A DNA stretch of 64,000 nt from CAIQPV01 sp963719855 (GCA_963719855.1 CAVRDK010000002.1:277026-341025), one strand, 5' to 3'. Positions 1-8,383 are shown, counted from the first letter of the stretch. Numbers and translations: made by a program. The notes: generated from the sequence alone by a model not told the origin.

Positions 1-1
1 G

Positions 2-259
2 AGCTTCAATGACGTGGCCGTGGCTACCGTCAACACGTTGCGCAAAAATAATGGCGAGGCTGCGCTGACGTTGGAAGAAATGTGCCAGCGGGAATTGCTG
101 CGTTATATTCCTTTCCCGGCGCAGTTAATAGGAAAATACCAGAGCTATACCCAAGCCGACATGAGCGCGCTGCGCGCAGCCGGATATGCTGAACCATTCC
201 TGAATGTGGAACAGGGTGTAGCGCGCTATGTGAATTATTTATTAAGTGCATCGACTTAG
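2..259 (+). CDS. hldD: ADP-L-glycero-D-manno-heptose 6-epimerase, C-terminal part
   Basis: This is the last 85 codons of HldD, cut by the left window edge. The reading frame is open from base 2. The enzyme is an NADP-dependent short-chain dehydrogenase-type epimerase that makes the heptose donor of the LPS inner core in the cytoplasm. The segment holds the family's C-terminal signature: a SFNDVA start, IPFPAQLIGKYQSYTQADMS, then a GYAEPF..VEQGVARYV end. The stop is TAG at 257-259. In the same frame, immediately after the stop, lies the tail of another gene, so the downstream neighbour appears deleted. Recognition rests on the conserved C-terminal block; the catalytic Tyr/Lys lie outside the window. 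Confidence 0.9.
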   Translation, partial: SFNDVAVATVNTLRKNNGEAALTLEEMCQRELLRYIPFPAQLIGKYQSYTQADMSALRAAGYAEPFLNVEQGVARYVNYLLSAST

Positions 260-322
260 ATTGCTCCCGTCAAGGCCGAAGTAAAAGCGGACAAGAAGGA
301 CGCCAAAGCCGACAAGAAATAA
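260..322 (+). pseudogene. Lys/Ala-rich C-terminal remnant, possibly of comEA
   Basis: Directly after the hldD stop, the same frame stays open for 20 codons and reads IAPVKAEVKADKKDAKADKK before a TAA stop. It has no start codon or ribosome-binding site. Such Lys/Ala-rich tails occur at the C-terminus of small ComEA-type helix-hairpin-helix DNA-binding proteins, which often follow hldD in related betaproteobacteria (recalled, not searched). A deletion that removed the body of that gene and left its tail and terminator would explain the layout. The identity is an inference; the in-frame coding-like tail is seen directly. Confidence 0.45.
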
Positions 323-338
323 TTCGCAATTCAATGAG

Positions 339-373
339 ACCCCGCCCGGCGCAAGCCATGCGGGGTTTTTCTT
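339..373 (+). terminator. Rho-independent terminator
   Basis: ACCCCGC (339-345) pairs with GCGGGGT (360-366), followed by a T-rich run. It closes the hldD transcript and the remnant tail behind it. Confidence 0.8.
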
Positions 374-534
374 ATGGGTACTCTATGATTCGATTTGTCC
401 ATAAACAAACATATGGACATCTGGTTTGTATCCTGATTTGTACAAATGCGATATTTCCCTGATACGCGAGTAGTGAATGATGCGGCTACTTGGTAAGCAG
501 CCCCTGCTTTCCTACATCCTCGAAAGGAATTATC

Positions 535-1063
535 GTGAAGATTAATACGTCATCCATCATCTTCGGTCTTCCGACTTTGATTATCGCTGTTGTTGTGAGT
601 GTTGCCACACCATCGTTTGCAATGCCGCAAATGAGAGATCAAGGCGAATCAATGCAGCTGCAACTCAGAACAATTGCACGACAAGCTAAAATTGACCGGG
701 CAGCAGGAATCGCTTTGGAAACGCGCGGAGACTGAAAGCCACAACAAGATGAAACTGCGTCAGGCCGGGCGCAAGCAAGCCATTGGGGAAATGAAAGAGG
801 CGCTCAACGACCCACAGGCGGATTTACGGGCATTGTCCGGTAAAATGGACGCGCGCCGCGAAATGGCTGCGAAGGAATCCACGGAAACGCGCGAGTTGTG
901 GCTTTCTTTCTATGACAGTCTGGATGTAAAACAACGCGAGATGGCGCGTAGATTTCTCCTCGAACGCATTGAGCATATGGAAAAATCGATGGGGAGCATG
1001 CGGCGCATGAAACATGGTGGGCACGAACTTGAGGCTCCGCATGACATGGAAAAACCGCAATAA
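535..1063 (+). pseudogene. Spy/CpxP-like periplasmic protein, frameshifted
   Basis: A GTG start at 535 with AAAGGA upstream opens a frame with a signal peptide (KINTSSIIF...ATPSFA) and the start of a helical periplasmic protein. Around 670-675 the coding moves to the next frame: LRT in frame 1 continues as LHDKLKLTGQQESLWK in frame 2 up to the stop at 1063. One extra A at about 673 explains the shift. LTxxQ-type repeats, Met/His-rich ends and a charged helical body are typical of the Spy/CpxP/ZraP chaperone and metal-stress sensors. It sits 21 bases upstream of an OmpR-type response regulator and kinase, the usual context for such accessory sensors. As written the product would be truncated; a sequencing error is possible. 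Confidence 0.7.
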
Positions 1064-1084
1064 TTATTTTAATGAAAGGGTGCC

Positions 1085-1795
1085 ATGCTGTCTGTGTTGC
1101 TTGTTGATGACGATATTCAGATTCGCCAGTTGTTAAGCGATTATCTGTCTGAATTCGGCATGGCTGTGGTTGCCGTGACCGATGGAAGATCGATGGCAGA
1201 GGCTCTAGTGAAAGGATCATTCGATCTCATCATACTTGACCTGATGCTGCCCGGAGAAGATGGTCTTTCTTTGTGCCGCAGCTTGCGCGCAAAATCCGAC
1301 ATTCCGATACTGATGCTCACTGCGCGGGGAGAAACGATGGATCGTGTTATCGGGCTGGAAGTGGGGGCAGACGATTATATCGTCAAGCCTTTCGAGCCGC
1401 GCGAATTGGTTGCCCGTATCCAGACGATATTGCGGAGAACCAAGGGGGGGCGTGAAAGCTCCAAAGATCAGGAGCCGGGAAATATGGTTTCCTTTATGGG
1501 CTGGCGCTTGAATTACGCTTTGCGCCAGGTCATCTCCCCGAAAGAATTGGTCATTCCACTTTCCAACGCTGAATTTCGTTTGTTAAAAGTTTTTATTGAG
1601 CATCCGCGCCGTGTGTTAACCCGCGATTTCCTGCTCGATCAGGCGCGTGGACGAAACATGGATTTATTTGACCGTAGCATTGATTTGTTAGTCTCACGCC
1701 TGCGCCAGAAACTGGGCGATGATTCGCGCACCCCCAGCCTGATCAAGACGGTGCGTGGCGAAGGCTATTTGTTCGATGCAAAGGTAACGCGATGA
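1085..1795 (+). CDS. OmpR-family two-component response regulator
   Basis: This 236-residue protein has a receiver domain (about 1-115) and a winged-helix DNA-binding domain (about 140-230). Visible receiver residues are the acidic pair in VDDD (8-10), the phosphoacceptor D52 in LILDLMLPG, T79 and K101 in VKPFEP. The effector domain ends in the typical DRSIDLLVSRLRQKL...IKTVRGEGYLF. AAAGGG lies just upstream of the ATG. The 3' end overlaps the kinase start by 4 bp (ATGA), so the two are translationally coupled. The nearby Spy/CpxP-like gene suggests an envelope or metal stress signal, but the target genes cannot be read from the sequence. Confidence 0.92.
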   Translation: MLSVLLVDDDIQIRQLLSDYLSEFGMAVVAVTDGRSMAEALVKGSFDLIILDLMLPGEDGLSLCRSLRAKSDIPILMLTARGETMDRVIGLEVGADDYIVKPFEPRELVARIQTILRRTKGGRESSKDQEPGNMVSFMGWRLNYALRQVISPKELVIPLSNAEFRLLKVFIEHPRRVLTRDFLLDQARGRNMDLFDRSIDLLVSRLRQKLGDDSRTPSLIKTVRGEGYLFDAKVTR

Positions 1796-2793
1796 GAAGG
1801 CTAATCCCGGACACGATTTTTTCGAGGCTTTTCCTGCTGTTGTTTGTCACGCTCACGATAAGTCATTTTGTGGGCATGGAAGTATTTTCCAGTTTTGATC
1901 ATCCTCACACGGTTGACCCGAATCATCTGCGACCACATCCAAATCCATTGAGGTTTCTTGGGCTCATTGTGCGCTTGTCTGGAATTGCGTTGACCGCATG
2001 GATAGCGGCGCGTTGGCTTTCCCGTCCTATTAATCAGTTGGCTCAGGCAGCAAGTGAACTGGGCGAGAGTCTGGAGCGCGCACCGTTGGACGAGACACGC
2101 GGTCCATCCGAAATCCGGCAGGCATCTATGGTATTCAACCAGATGCAGGCGCGCCTCAAACAACAGATAGCTGAGCGCAATCGTTTTCTGGCGGCGGTTT
2201 CCCATGATTTACGCACGCCGATTACACGCCTTAAATTGCGTGCGGTAAAGATTGATGCGCAGGATTTGCAGGAAGATATCCAGCACGACCTCAATGAAAT
2301 GACTGCAATGATAGATGCGACGCTTGATTATTTGCGTGGCGATGGAAGGCCGGAAAAGTCGTGTTGTCTGGATGTTTCCGCCCTCGTGCACTCCCTCGCG
2401 GAAAATGCCGGGGAACAGGGAGAGATCGTAACGGTATCCGGCATTGCCCAGCCCATCATGGCGCAGCCTATGGTGTTACAGCGTTGCCTGAACAATCTGA
2501 TCGAAAACGCCTTGCGCTATGGAAATCGTGCGGATATCAAGCTGGACGATACTGGCGACAAACTCATCATTGAAATCCATGATACCGGAGCAGGTATTCC
2601 GGAAGATCAGTTGGAAGCTGTTTTTGCGCCATTTTATCGCCTCGATCAATCTCGCAGCCGACACACTGGCGGAGTCGGACTCGGGCTTTCCACTGCCCGT
2701 GATATTGCCCAGAAAATGGGAGGAAGCCTTGCCTTGAGGAATGCATCAGAAGGCGGGTTGATCGCCACTTTGGCGCTACCCAAGAGGCAATGA
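1792..2793 (+). CDS. Sensor histidine kinase (EnvZ/CpxA-like architecture)
   Basis: This 333-residue inner-membrane kinase has two membrane segments (about 11-28 and 54-72) around a short loop of roughly 30 residues, then HAMP (about 72-125). The dimerisation/phosphoacceptor domain carries H138 in AVSHDLRTPITRLKLRA. The ATPase domain shows the N box (NLIENALRYG), G1 (DTGAGIPE), F box (FAPFYR) and G2 (GVGLGLS). The short loop leaves little room for a folded periplasmic sensor, so signalling may use a partner such as the Spy-like protein upstream. It overlaps the regulator by 4 bp and is its likely partner. Confidence 0.92.
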   Translation: MRRLIPDTIFSRLFLLLFVTLTISHFVGMEVFSSFDHPHTVDPNHLRPHPNPLRFLGLIVRLSGIALTAWIAARWLSRPINQLAQAASELGESLERAPLDETRGPSEIRQASMVFNQMQARLKQQIAERNRFLAAVSHDLRTPITRLKLRAVKIDAQDLQEDIQHDLNEMTAMIDATLDYLRGDGRPEKSCCLDVSALVHSLAENAGEQGEIVTVSGIAQPIMAQPMVLQRCLNNLIENALRYGNRADIKLDDTGDKLIIEIHDTGAGIPEDQLEAVFAPFYRLDQSRSRHTGGVGLGLSTARDIAQKMGGSLALRNASEGGLIATLALPKRQ

Positions 2794-3060
2794 GTTCTAG
2801 TGGATTTAAAGAGGTGCAAATCTGTCCTCAATGATGCTGCTGCTGCAATTATTTAGCACCTTGTTTTAGTGCATTTTTAAGTGGTAAATCATAGTGTTGA
2901 AGTTCAGACATTTCTGTGGGTTCCGGCGGTGAATTTTACTGCTCCTGTTTGTGCGAGGGCGGTGTAAACATCACTTATCCGTATGATGGCAGAAGGGGTT
3001 TTTCTGTAACAGAATGAATTTAATGCGATTTAATTAGACAAACTTCTTTTAATTTTTCGC

Positions 3061-3087
3061 TAAAGTATCTTGGAAAGGTGCCGATAA
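3061..3087 (+). promoter_or_regulatory. Sigma-28 (FliA) promoter
   Basis: TAAAGTAT (3061-3068), an 11-base spacer and GCCGATAA (3080-3087) match the flagellar class 3 consensus TAAAGTTT-N11-GCCGATAA at 15 of 16 positions, with the exact spacing. It lies 53 bases upstream of the start codon at 3141. The rest of 2794-3140 shows no gene. Confidence 0.85.
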
Positions 3088-3140
3088 AATATCCAGAGTC
3101 AATCTATGTGTGGTTTATATCTTGCCATCTGGAGGTCTTC

Positions 3141-4301
3141 ATGAGCACAATCGGCGGCGTTTCGGGTTTCAGTAATTTCTCCTACGTACAACTTGCATCC
3201 AACGGAGTCCAATCAGCCCGAGGCGATTCGGATGGCGGCAACGATGGCAGCAACGGGGCAGGACAAGTTGGCCAAGGATCGAACTTCATGCAGGCCATCA
3301 TGCAGGCTCTAGTTCAGAGCTTGTCAGGCAGTTCCAGTACGTCGTCTGTCACATCGACAGCCAATTCAGCCGCATCTTCAAGTTCAACCCAAAGCGTGCA
3401 AGCTGCTTTGCATGAATTTATGCAGAGCCTGTTTGCAGCACTGCACCAAGCGAATGTGCAGAGTAACGGTACACCTGCAAGCGGCAACAGTTCGTCTACA
3501 TCAGGGAGCAGCGGTGCCTCCAATCCGGCGGCAGGTATTCAGAATCTGTTGCAGCAGCTTTCTCCAAGCAGCCAAGGGACGACAGTAACCGGAAGCACCG
3601 GAAGTAGCACTGATCCGCTCAGCAATTTGAAAGCCAGCTTCCAAAACTTGATTAATGTGTTAGGCACATCGCAAGGACAAGAAACATCGGCAACAGTTCC
3701 GACCCTGCAATTATTCTTGCAAAATTTACAGCAGGACTTGAATGGCGGGACAGGACAAGTCGGCCAAGGATCGAATTTTATGCATGCCCTCATGCAGGCA
3801 CTGGGACAGAGTTTGTCAGGCAGTTCAGGCGCATCGTCTGCCACATCGACATCCAATTCAACCGCAACTTCAAGTTCGACACAGGGCGTGCAAGCTGCAT
3901 TGCAGACATTTATGCATAGTCTGTTTGCCGCACTGCACCAAACGAATGAGCAGAGTGACGGCACACCCGCAAGCGACAACAGTTCGTCTGCATCAGGTGT
4001 TGGGGGACATTATGGACATCATGGCGATTCCAATATATCAGCCAACATTCAGAACCTGTTGCAGCAGCTTTCTTCAAACAGCCAAGGTACGTTGACAACT
4101 GGAAGCAGCGGTAGTACAACTGCGCTCAGCAATTTGAATTCCAGCTTCCAGAATTTGGTTAATGCGTTAGGCTCATCGCAAGGTCAAGGGACACCGACAA
4201 CAACCGCGCCCCCTACCCTGCAAACGTTCCTGCAAAATTTTCTGCAGGACTTGAATGGCGGCCAGAATATTTCTGGTGCGGTGGTCAACACCCAAGCCTA
4301 A
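3141..4301 (+). CDS. Ser/Gln/Asn-rich protein with internal duplication
   Basis: The ATG at 3141 is chosen because GGAGG lies 10 bases upstream; the frame is open further back without a better site. The 386-residue product is rich in Ser, Gly, Gln, Asn and Thr and has no clear Sec signal peptide. It contains two tandem copies of a unit of about 180 residues. Each runs GQVGQGSNFM..(I/L)MQAL.QSLSGSS, then VQAAL..FM.SLFAALHQ, then IQNLLQQLS..SQG, then LSNL..SFQNL and TLQ.FLQN..QDLNGG. The minus-strand gene at 4840-5520 is a one-unit paralogue. A sigma-28 promoter and a following FlaG-like gene suggest export or use with the flagellum. Function is unknown; the name of the family is not recognised. 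Confidence 0.75.
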   Translation: MSTIGGVSGFSNFSYVQLASNGVQSARGDSDGGNDGSNGAGQVGQGSNFMQAIMQALVQSLSGSSSTSSVTSTANSAASSSSTQSVQAALHEFMQSLFAALHQANVQSNGTPASGNSSSTSGSSGASNPAAGIQNLLQQLSPSSQGTTVTGSTGSSTDPLSNLKASFQNLINVLGTSQGQETSATVPTLQLFLQNLQQDLNGGTGQVGQGSNFMHALMQALGQSLSGSSGASSATSTSNSTATSSSTQGVQAALQTFMHSLFAALHQTNEQSDGTPASDNSSSASGVGGHYGHHGDSNISANIQNLLQQLSSNSQGTLTTGSSGSTTALSNLNSSFQNLVNALGSSQGQGTPTTTAPPTLQTFLQNFLQDLNGGQNISGAVVNTQA

Positions 4302-4340
4302 TGCATGATTGAGATGCATCTGTAAAAAGGCGGATTAAAC

Positions 4341-4736
4341 ATGGACATTACTTCAGTTGCTTCCACATCTGTCCCTATAGGGACGGGGCAAGGTGCGCCG
4401 AGTTCTGTTAGCGTTGCCTCGCCTGTCGCTGTTTCTTCACAACCTGATAATGCTCCGGTTGCAAACGCAGTTGTGAATTCTGCTGTTCCATCTCCGGCTC
4501 AGATTACGCAAGCCGTCAAACAAATAAATGATGCCTTTGTTCAAGGAGGCCAAAATGTTTATGCCTCATTTGAATATGATAAAGCGGTAGGCATGGAGGT
4601 GATAAGATTCACAGACTCGAATACCAATGAAGTGATCAGTCAAGTTCCCTCAAAAGCCGCTCTTGCTATCGCTCAGGCCATCCAGAATTCACAGGGTTCA
4701 GCTTCAGTAGGACAGTTGATAAACACCCGGGTATGA
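4341..4736 (+). CDS. FlaG-family protein
   Basis: This 131-residue protein has a low-complexity N-terminal half rich in Ser/Val/Pro/Ala. The C-terminal half matches the FlaG domain: a helical VKQINDAFVQGGQNVYASFEYDKAVGMEVIRFTDSNTNEVISQVPSKAALAIAQAI block, with the typical D-E-V-I-x-Q-(I/V)-P signature. FlaG proteins affect flagellar filament length and function in other bacteria. No flagellar structural gene is nearby; the gene follows the sigma-28-driven Ser/Gln-rich gene by 39 bases and is probably co-transcribed. AAGGCGG upstream serves as ribosome-binding site. Confidence 0.75.
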   Translation: MDITSVASTSVPIGTGQGAPSSVSVASPVAVSSQPDNAPVANAVVNSAVPSPAQITQAVKQINDAFVQGGQNVYASFEYDKAVGMEVIRFTDSNTNEVISQVPSKAALAIAQAIQNSQGSASVGQLINTRV

Positions 4737-4781
4737 ATCTTTGGTTTGCGCTGCATGCATGTTCTTCACCGGATTGCTTGG

Positions 4782-4812
4782 CGGATCGCGACATCAGCTT
4801 GGTCGCGATCCG
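4782..4812. terminator. Hairpin between convergent genes
   Basis: An 11-bp perfect inverted repeat (CGGATCGCGAC at 4782-4792 with GTCGCGATCCG at 4802-4812) lies between the convergent FlaG-like gene and the paralogue ending at 4840. It has no strong T tract, so it is only a possible bidirectional terminator. Confidence 0.5.
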
Positions 4813-4839
4813 GCCAATGGTATCTCGCCTCGCAGCACG

Positions 4840-5520
4840 TCAGACTTGGATGTTGACCGCTGCGCCGTTAACGTTTTGTCCATTGCCCATACTCTGATAA
4901 AGATTTTGCAGGAACGATTGCAATGTTGGCGCACTGGCTGTGGATGTACTTTGTGCTTGAGTTACATGCAATGAGCTAACTAAATTCTGGAAGCTGGAAT
5001 TCAGGTTGCCAAGCGCATTAGTCTCACTGGTTTGTGTGCTGGTCGAAGTAGTCTGACTGTTTGAAGTAAGTTGTTGTAGCAGGCTCTGAACGTCAGCAGC
5101 CATATGAGAACCTCCTCCATGATGGTGGCGATGCCCAACCTCGGGTGTAGCCGAGTTGTCATCGGTAGCTGCCGCTACATTGCCTGATGCCGTTGCCCCG
5201 TTTGCCTGACCAAGAGCTGCAAATAGATTTTGCAGGAATGCTTGCACTGCTGCTTCAGGGGTTTGTGCGGATTGGGTTGAGCTTGAAGGCGATGTAGAGC
5301 TGGACGAGGCAGTGCTGGCCACAGTTGTAGAAGGCGATGTGGCAGAGCTGCCTGATAAGCTTTGCTCAAGTGCCTGCGTGATTTCGTTAATGAAGTTTGA
5401 ATTGCCCACTCCACCAGCGCTTCCGCTGCCATTGTTACCACCAACTTGCTGCTTCGAATTGGATGCTTGTTGCAACCAGGACAAATAGTTTTGACTTGAG
5501 GCACTATTAATTGAACTCAT
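4840..5520 (-). CDS. Ser/Gln-rich protein, single-unit paralogue of the 3141 gene
   Basis: This 226-residue protein starts MSSINSASSQNYLSW and has GGAGGG upstream of the ATG on the minus strand. It shares the same order of blocks as the gene at 3141: SNFINEITQALEQSLSGSS, VQAFLQNLFAALGQAN, VQSLLQQLTSNSQ, LGNLNSSFQNLV, TLQSFLQNLYQSMGNGQNVNGAAVNIQV. It has one unit, not two. A His-rich patch (GHRHHHGGGSH) mirrors GGHYGHHGD in the second unit of the paralogue and could bind metal. No sigma-28 match was found upstream of this copy. Function is unknown. It is convergent with the FlaG-like gene. Confidence 0.75.
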   Translation of the reverse strand: MSSINSASSQNYLSWLQQASNSKQQVGGNNGSGSAGGVGNSNFINEITQALEQSLSGSSATSPSTTVASTASSSSTSPSSSTQSAQTPEAAVQAFLQNLFAALGQANGATASGNVAAATDDNSATPEVGHRHHHGGGSHMAADVQSLLQQLTSNSQTTSTSTQTSETNALGNLNSSFQNLVSSLHVTQAQSTSTASAPTLQSFLQNLYQSMGNGQNVNGAAVNIQV

Positions 5521-5928
5521 GATTTACCCTCCAAAAAATTGAAAATTTATAATTAGTGCGAAACTCCCCTTATGAGGATTGTCGCCTTATTTTCAGTAAT
5601 CATTAAGCAGAAAAGAAGGAGAAAAACACCGCAATTCCTTTTGTATCAAAAACGTAACAATATCTCCAATCAAAGCCGCATAAATTCAGCTTTCCGTCCA
5701 TTGTGTTCGGACTATTTTGGACAGCATAGCGTCTCCCTCCTACCGAAAGCTTTATCGGGCTCTCGCAACGGTACCTGATTGTTAAATTTCACGGAATTCC
5801 AAGTTCAAAAGCGCTAAAATCACCCATAGATTCCAATGCCAAAGTAAATTTTTTAGTGTTGAACGAAATTATCTTTTTGACTATCAAACGGTTGATAATT
5901 TAATCAAACGTATAGATCGGATAAACAA
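5521..5928. other. Intergenic region, no gene recognised
   Basis: This AT-richer stretch of about 400 bases separates two divergent genes. An open frame at 5572-5778 has no ribosome-binding site or recognisable product. No repeat or promoter of a known class stands out. Confidence 0.5.
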
Positions 5929-7249
5929 ATGAATAAGACTTATTGCAAGTCGAGTTGGAATATTCCGATTAAAACCTTGTGTACTATTTTCATGGTGACT
6001 CTTTTAGGTTGCGGCGGAGGTGGGGGCGGAGGTGGAGGCAGCGGAGCCGGGGTCGGAGGCGGCAACCCAGCAGGGACAGGAAGCGGGGGCTCTAACGACC
6101 GTTCCTGCGACGACGGGGAACGTGGTCCCTCTGGTGGTGGATGCGGGACCCGTTGCGGGAAGCCGCAGCATAAACGTCGGATATGTGTCCGTCACCGTCT
6201 GCACACCGGGCACTTCCGGGACTACAGCCGCTTGTCAAACGATTGACCATGTGGTGTTGGATACGGGCTCTTACGGATTAAGATTACTCAATTCCCAGCT
6301 CTCTTCCAGCTTGAATCTTCCCGCTGCCACCTACAGCAACGGTCACGCGGTTGGGGAATGTTTGCAGTTCGTAATCGGAACGATATGGGGCTCGGTGCGC
6401 CTAGCGGACGTTTACGTGGGCGGCGAAGTGGCCCGTTCGATCCCCATCCATGACATCGGGGATCACCCTGCGGGATATTCTGGTATCCCCGCAGATTGCA
6501 CAGGTCAAATTCAGGACACCCAGGCAGCCCTCGGTGCCAACGGAATTCTTGGCGTGGGAAATTTTGTTAACGACTGCGAGGAATGTTTAACATCGCCAAT
6601 TAGTGCAGCTTACTACGACTGCACATCTTCGAGGTGTGCCAGTTCCAAAGTGACAGCTTCGCAAATGGTTAAAAACCCCGTGGCGGAATTCCAAAGTCCG
6701 ACAACGGGTGTGGCCCAGGATAACAACGGCGAAATGATTACGCTTCCTGCTGTTGGGGCGGGGGGATCCGCAGGCATTTCGGGGACGGTAACGTTCGGAA
6801 TTGGCACCCAAACGAATAACGCCCTGAGTGGAACAGTGTATCCGACAGATGCTTCTGGCAATTTCAAAACCAATTACAAGGGAGCGAACATGCCCTACAG
6901 TTTTCTGGACAGCGGATCCAATGGGTTCTTCTTCAACGACAATACCATTGCCTCCTGCGCGGATGGGTGGTATTGCCCCCCACCTCCACCCGCACTTCCA
7001 TTGGCGTTGAGCGCAACAAATTACGGAGCGATTGGAAGCGCGAGTGGTGTTGTCAGTTTTGATTTGGTCAATGCTGACAACCTGTTTAGCGATACCAGCA
7101 TCGTGGCAGGAAATATAGGAGCCTATGGCGGCTCCACCGTATCATTTGATTGGGGGCTTCCCTTCTTCTATGGCCGAACGGTATTTACCGCCATTTCCGG
7201 AGCAAGCATTCCCGGTTCCGGTTATGTGGGCCCCTTCTGGGCTTACTGA
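5929..7249 (+). pseudogene. DUF3443 lipoprotein, frameshifted in a G run
   Basis: The ATG at 5929 begins a lipoprotein signal (TLCTIFMVTLLGC with lipobox LLGC) followed by a long Gly-rich linker. The frame then changes: SGG in frame 1 continues as ALTTVPATTGNVVPLVVDAGP in frame 2 and runs to the stop at 7249. Removing one G from the five-G run at 6085-6089 restores one frame of about 440 codons. The body matches the DUF3443 family: VPLVVDAGP, NVGYVSVTVCTPGT, CQTIDHVVLDTGSYGLRLL, DSGSNGFFF and the closing FGLPFFYGRTVF-like block. The D-T-G and D-S-G motifs resemble pepsin-like aspartic protease motifs, which is only a resemblance. It is followed by a DUF2844 gene, its usual partner. Confidence 0.8.
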
Positions 7250-7283
7250 TTGATCACCAATTGAAACCGAAAAGGAAACCGCG

Positions 7284-7799
7284 ATGAATACCATTCAAAA
7301 AGTGAACATGATTCAAAACCCGGCCACGGGCTGGGCCAAGAGAATGTTCCAGTTGGGAATGCTGTGGACGGCTGCGGGCATGGGCTCGATTGCCCATGCT
7401 TCTTTGGGAGGAGATCCTTCCAGCATAGAGACAGACCGAATGGTCATGAGGGCGGAGCACGCTGCAAAACAAACTTTATCGTCCGATGGAAGTTATACAG
7501 TACATGAAACTACCCTTCCTTCTGGTACTTTGGTTCGGCAGTATGTGTCCTCGGCGGGGGTGGTTTTTGCGGTTACGTGGAAAGGGCCGCACATCCCCAA
7601 TCTACAGCAAATTTTGGGAGATCATTTTAAAACGTTGGTGACTCATCAAACCAAACAGACCTTGGTGGGTCATCGGTCTATCAGTCACCACGCCGCCGAC
7701 CTGGTAATTGAATCCAGCGGTCATCCTCGTTCTTTTGTGGGCAGGGCGTATTTGCCGACTGCTCTACCTGCTGGTATTACCCCTCAGGATATCCAATAG
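7284..7799 (+). CDS. DUF2844 family exported protein
   Basis: This 171-residue protein has a signal peptide (about 1-40, ending near ASIAHA/ASLGG). The mature part reads SYTVHETTLPSGTLVRQYVSSAGVVFAVTWKGPHIPNLQQILGDHF, the core of the DUF2844 family, which commonly sits beside DUF3443 genes in betaproteobacteria. It starts 34 bases after the DUF3443 stop and is probably in the same transcript. An internal Met at 7308 is an alternative start. Biochemical function is unknown; an envelope or surface role is inferred from the signal peptide and the lipoprotein partner. Confidence 0.8.
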   Translation: MNTIQKVNMIQNPATGWAKRMFQLGMLWTAAGMGSIAHASLGGDPSSIETDRMVMRAEHAAKQTLSSDGSYTVHETTLPSGTLVRQYVSSAGVVFAVTWKGPHIPNLQQILGDHFKTLVTHQTKQTLVGHRSISHHAADLVIESSGHPRSFVGRAYLPTALPAGITPQDIQ

Positions 7800-7805
7800 C
7801 TGAAA

Positions 7806-7870
7806 AGCTCAGGACAGGCCGCTTCGACAGGCTCAGGACAGGCCACTTCGACAAGGCTCAGGACAGGCTT
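7806..7870. repeat. Tandem GCTCAGGACAGGC repeats
   Basis: Three imperfect copies of a unit holding CTTCGACA and GGCTCAGGACAGG follow the DUF2844 stop. They belong to the same CCTTCGACAAGCTCAGG-type intergenic repeat family as the copies at 33.8, 34.4 and 38.2 kb. Confidence 0.7.
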
Positions 7871-7894
7871 ATTGGCATTTACGCCTTACGCGAG

Positions 7895-8383
7895 TTAGTC
7901 ACGGAAATTCTGGTACTGCAAAGGAAAGTCGGTGATGGATTTCTTGGTGAATGCAATGGCGGCTTGCAGGTCGTCGCGGTTCTTGCCGGTGACGCGCACG
8001 GTGTCGCCCTGAATGCTGGCCTGAACCTTTATCTTGCTTTCCTTGAATAGCTTGACGATTCTTTTCGCCAGCTCGATTTCCACCCCGACTTTGATTGTGC
8101 AAGCGCGCTTCACCTTGTTGCCGCTGACTTTGTCGATCTTTTCGCTGATGTCCAGACACTTGATGTCCACGCCGCGCTTGGTCAGCTTGGCATTGAGGAT
8201 GTCCTGCACCTGATTCAACTGAAATTCATTGTCAGCATGCACGGTGAGCACCAGTTCAGCCTGCTCCACGCGGGCGTCTGAACCTTTGAAGTCGAAGCGC
8301 GTGCTGACTTCCTTGTTGGTCTGCTCGACCGCATTTTTTACTTCAGTATTTTCTACTTCAGAGACGATGTCGAATGATGGCAT
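7895..8383 (-). CDS. yajQ: YajQ family nucleotide/c-di-GMP binding protein
   Basis: This 162-residue protein begins MPSFDIVSEV with AAGGAGAT just upstream; a longer frame back to 8410 lacks support. It matches YajQ over its full length: VKNAVEQTNKEVSTRFDFKGSDA, KRGVDIKCLDI, GNKVKRACTIKVGVEIELAKRIVKLFKESKIKVQASIQGDTVRVTGKNRDDLQAAIAF. YajQ proteins have two ferredoxin-like folds and bind nucleotides; a homologue in Xanthomonas binds c-di-GMP and acts with a transcription factor. This window is rich in c-di-GMP enzymes, so an effector role is plausible but not shown. Confidence 0.95.
   Translation of the reverse strand: MPSFDIVSEVENTEVKNAVEQTNKEVSTRFDFKGSDARVEQAELVLTVHADNEFQLNQVQDILNAKLTKRGVDIKCLDISEKIDKVSGNKVKRACTIKVGVEIELAKRIVKLFKESKIKVQASIQGDTVRVTGKNRDDLQAAIAFTKKSITDFPLQYQNFRD

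Noticed and set aside
5572..5778. Small + strand open frame of 68 codons
   Set aside because: It has no ribosome-binding site, basic low-quality composition and no recognisable domain.
7806..7870. Tandem repeats as a CRISPR array
   Set aside because: Units are adjacent without spacers and match the dispersed CTTCGACAAGCTCAGG family.
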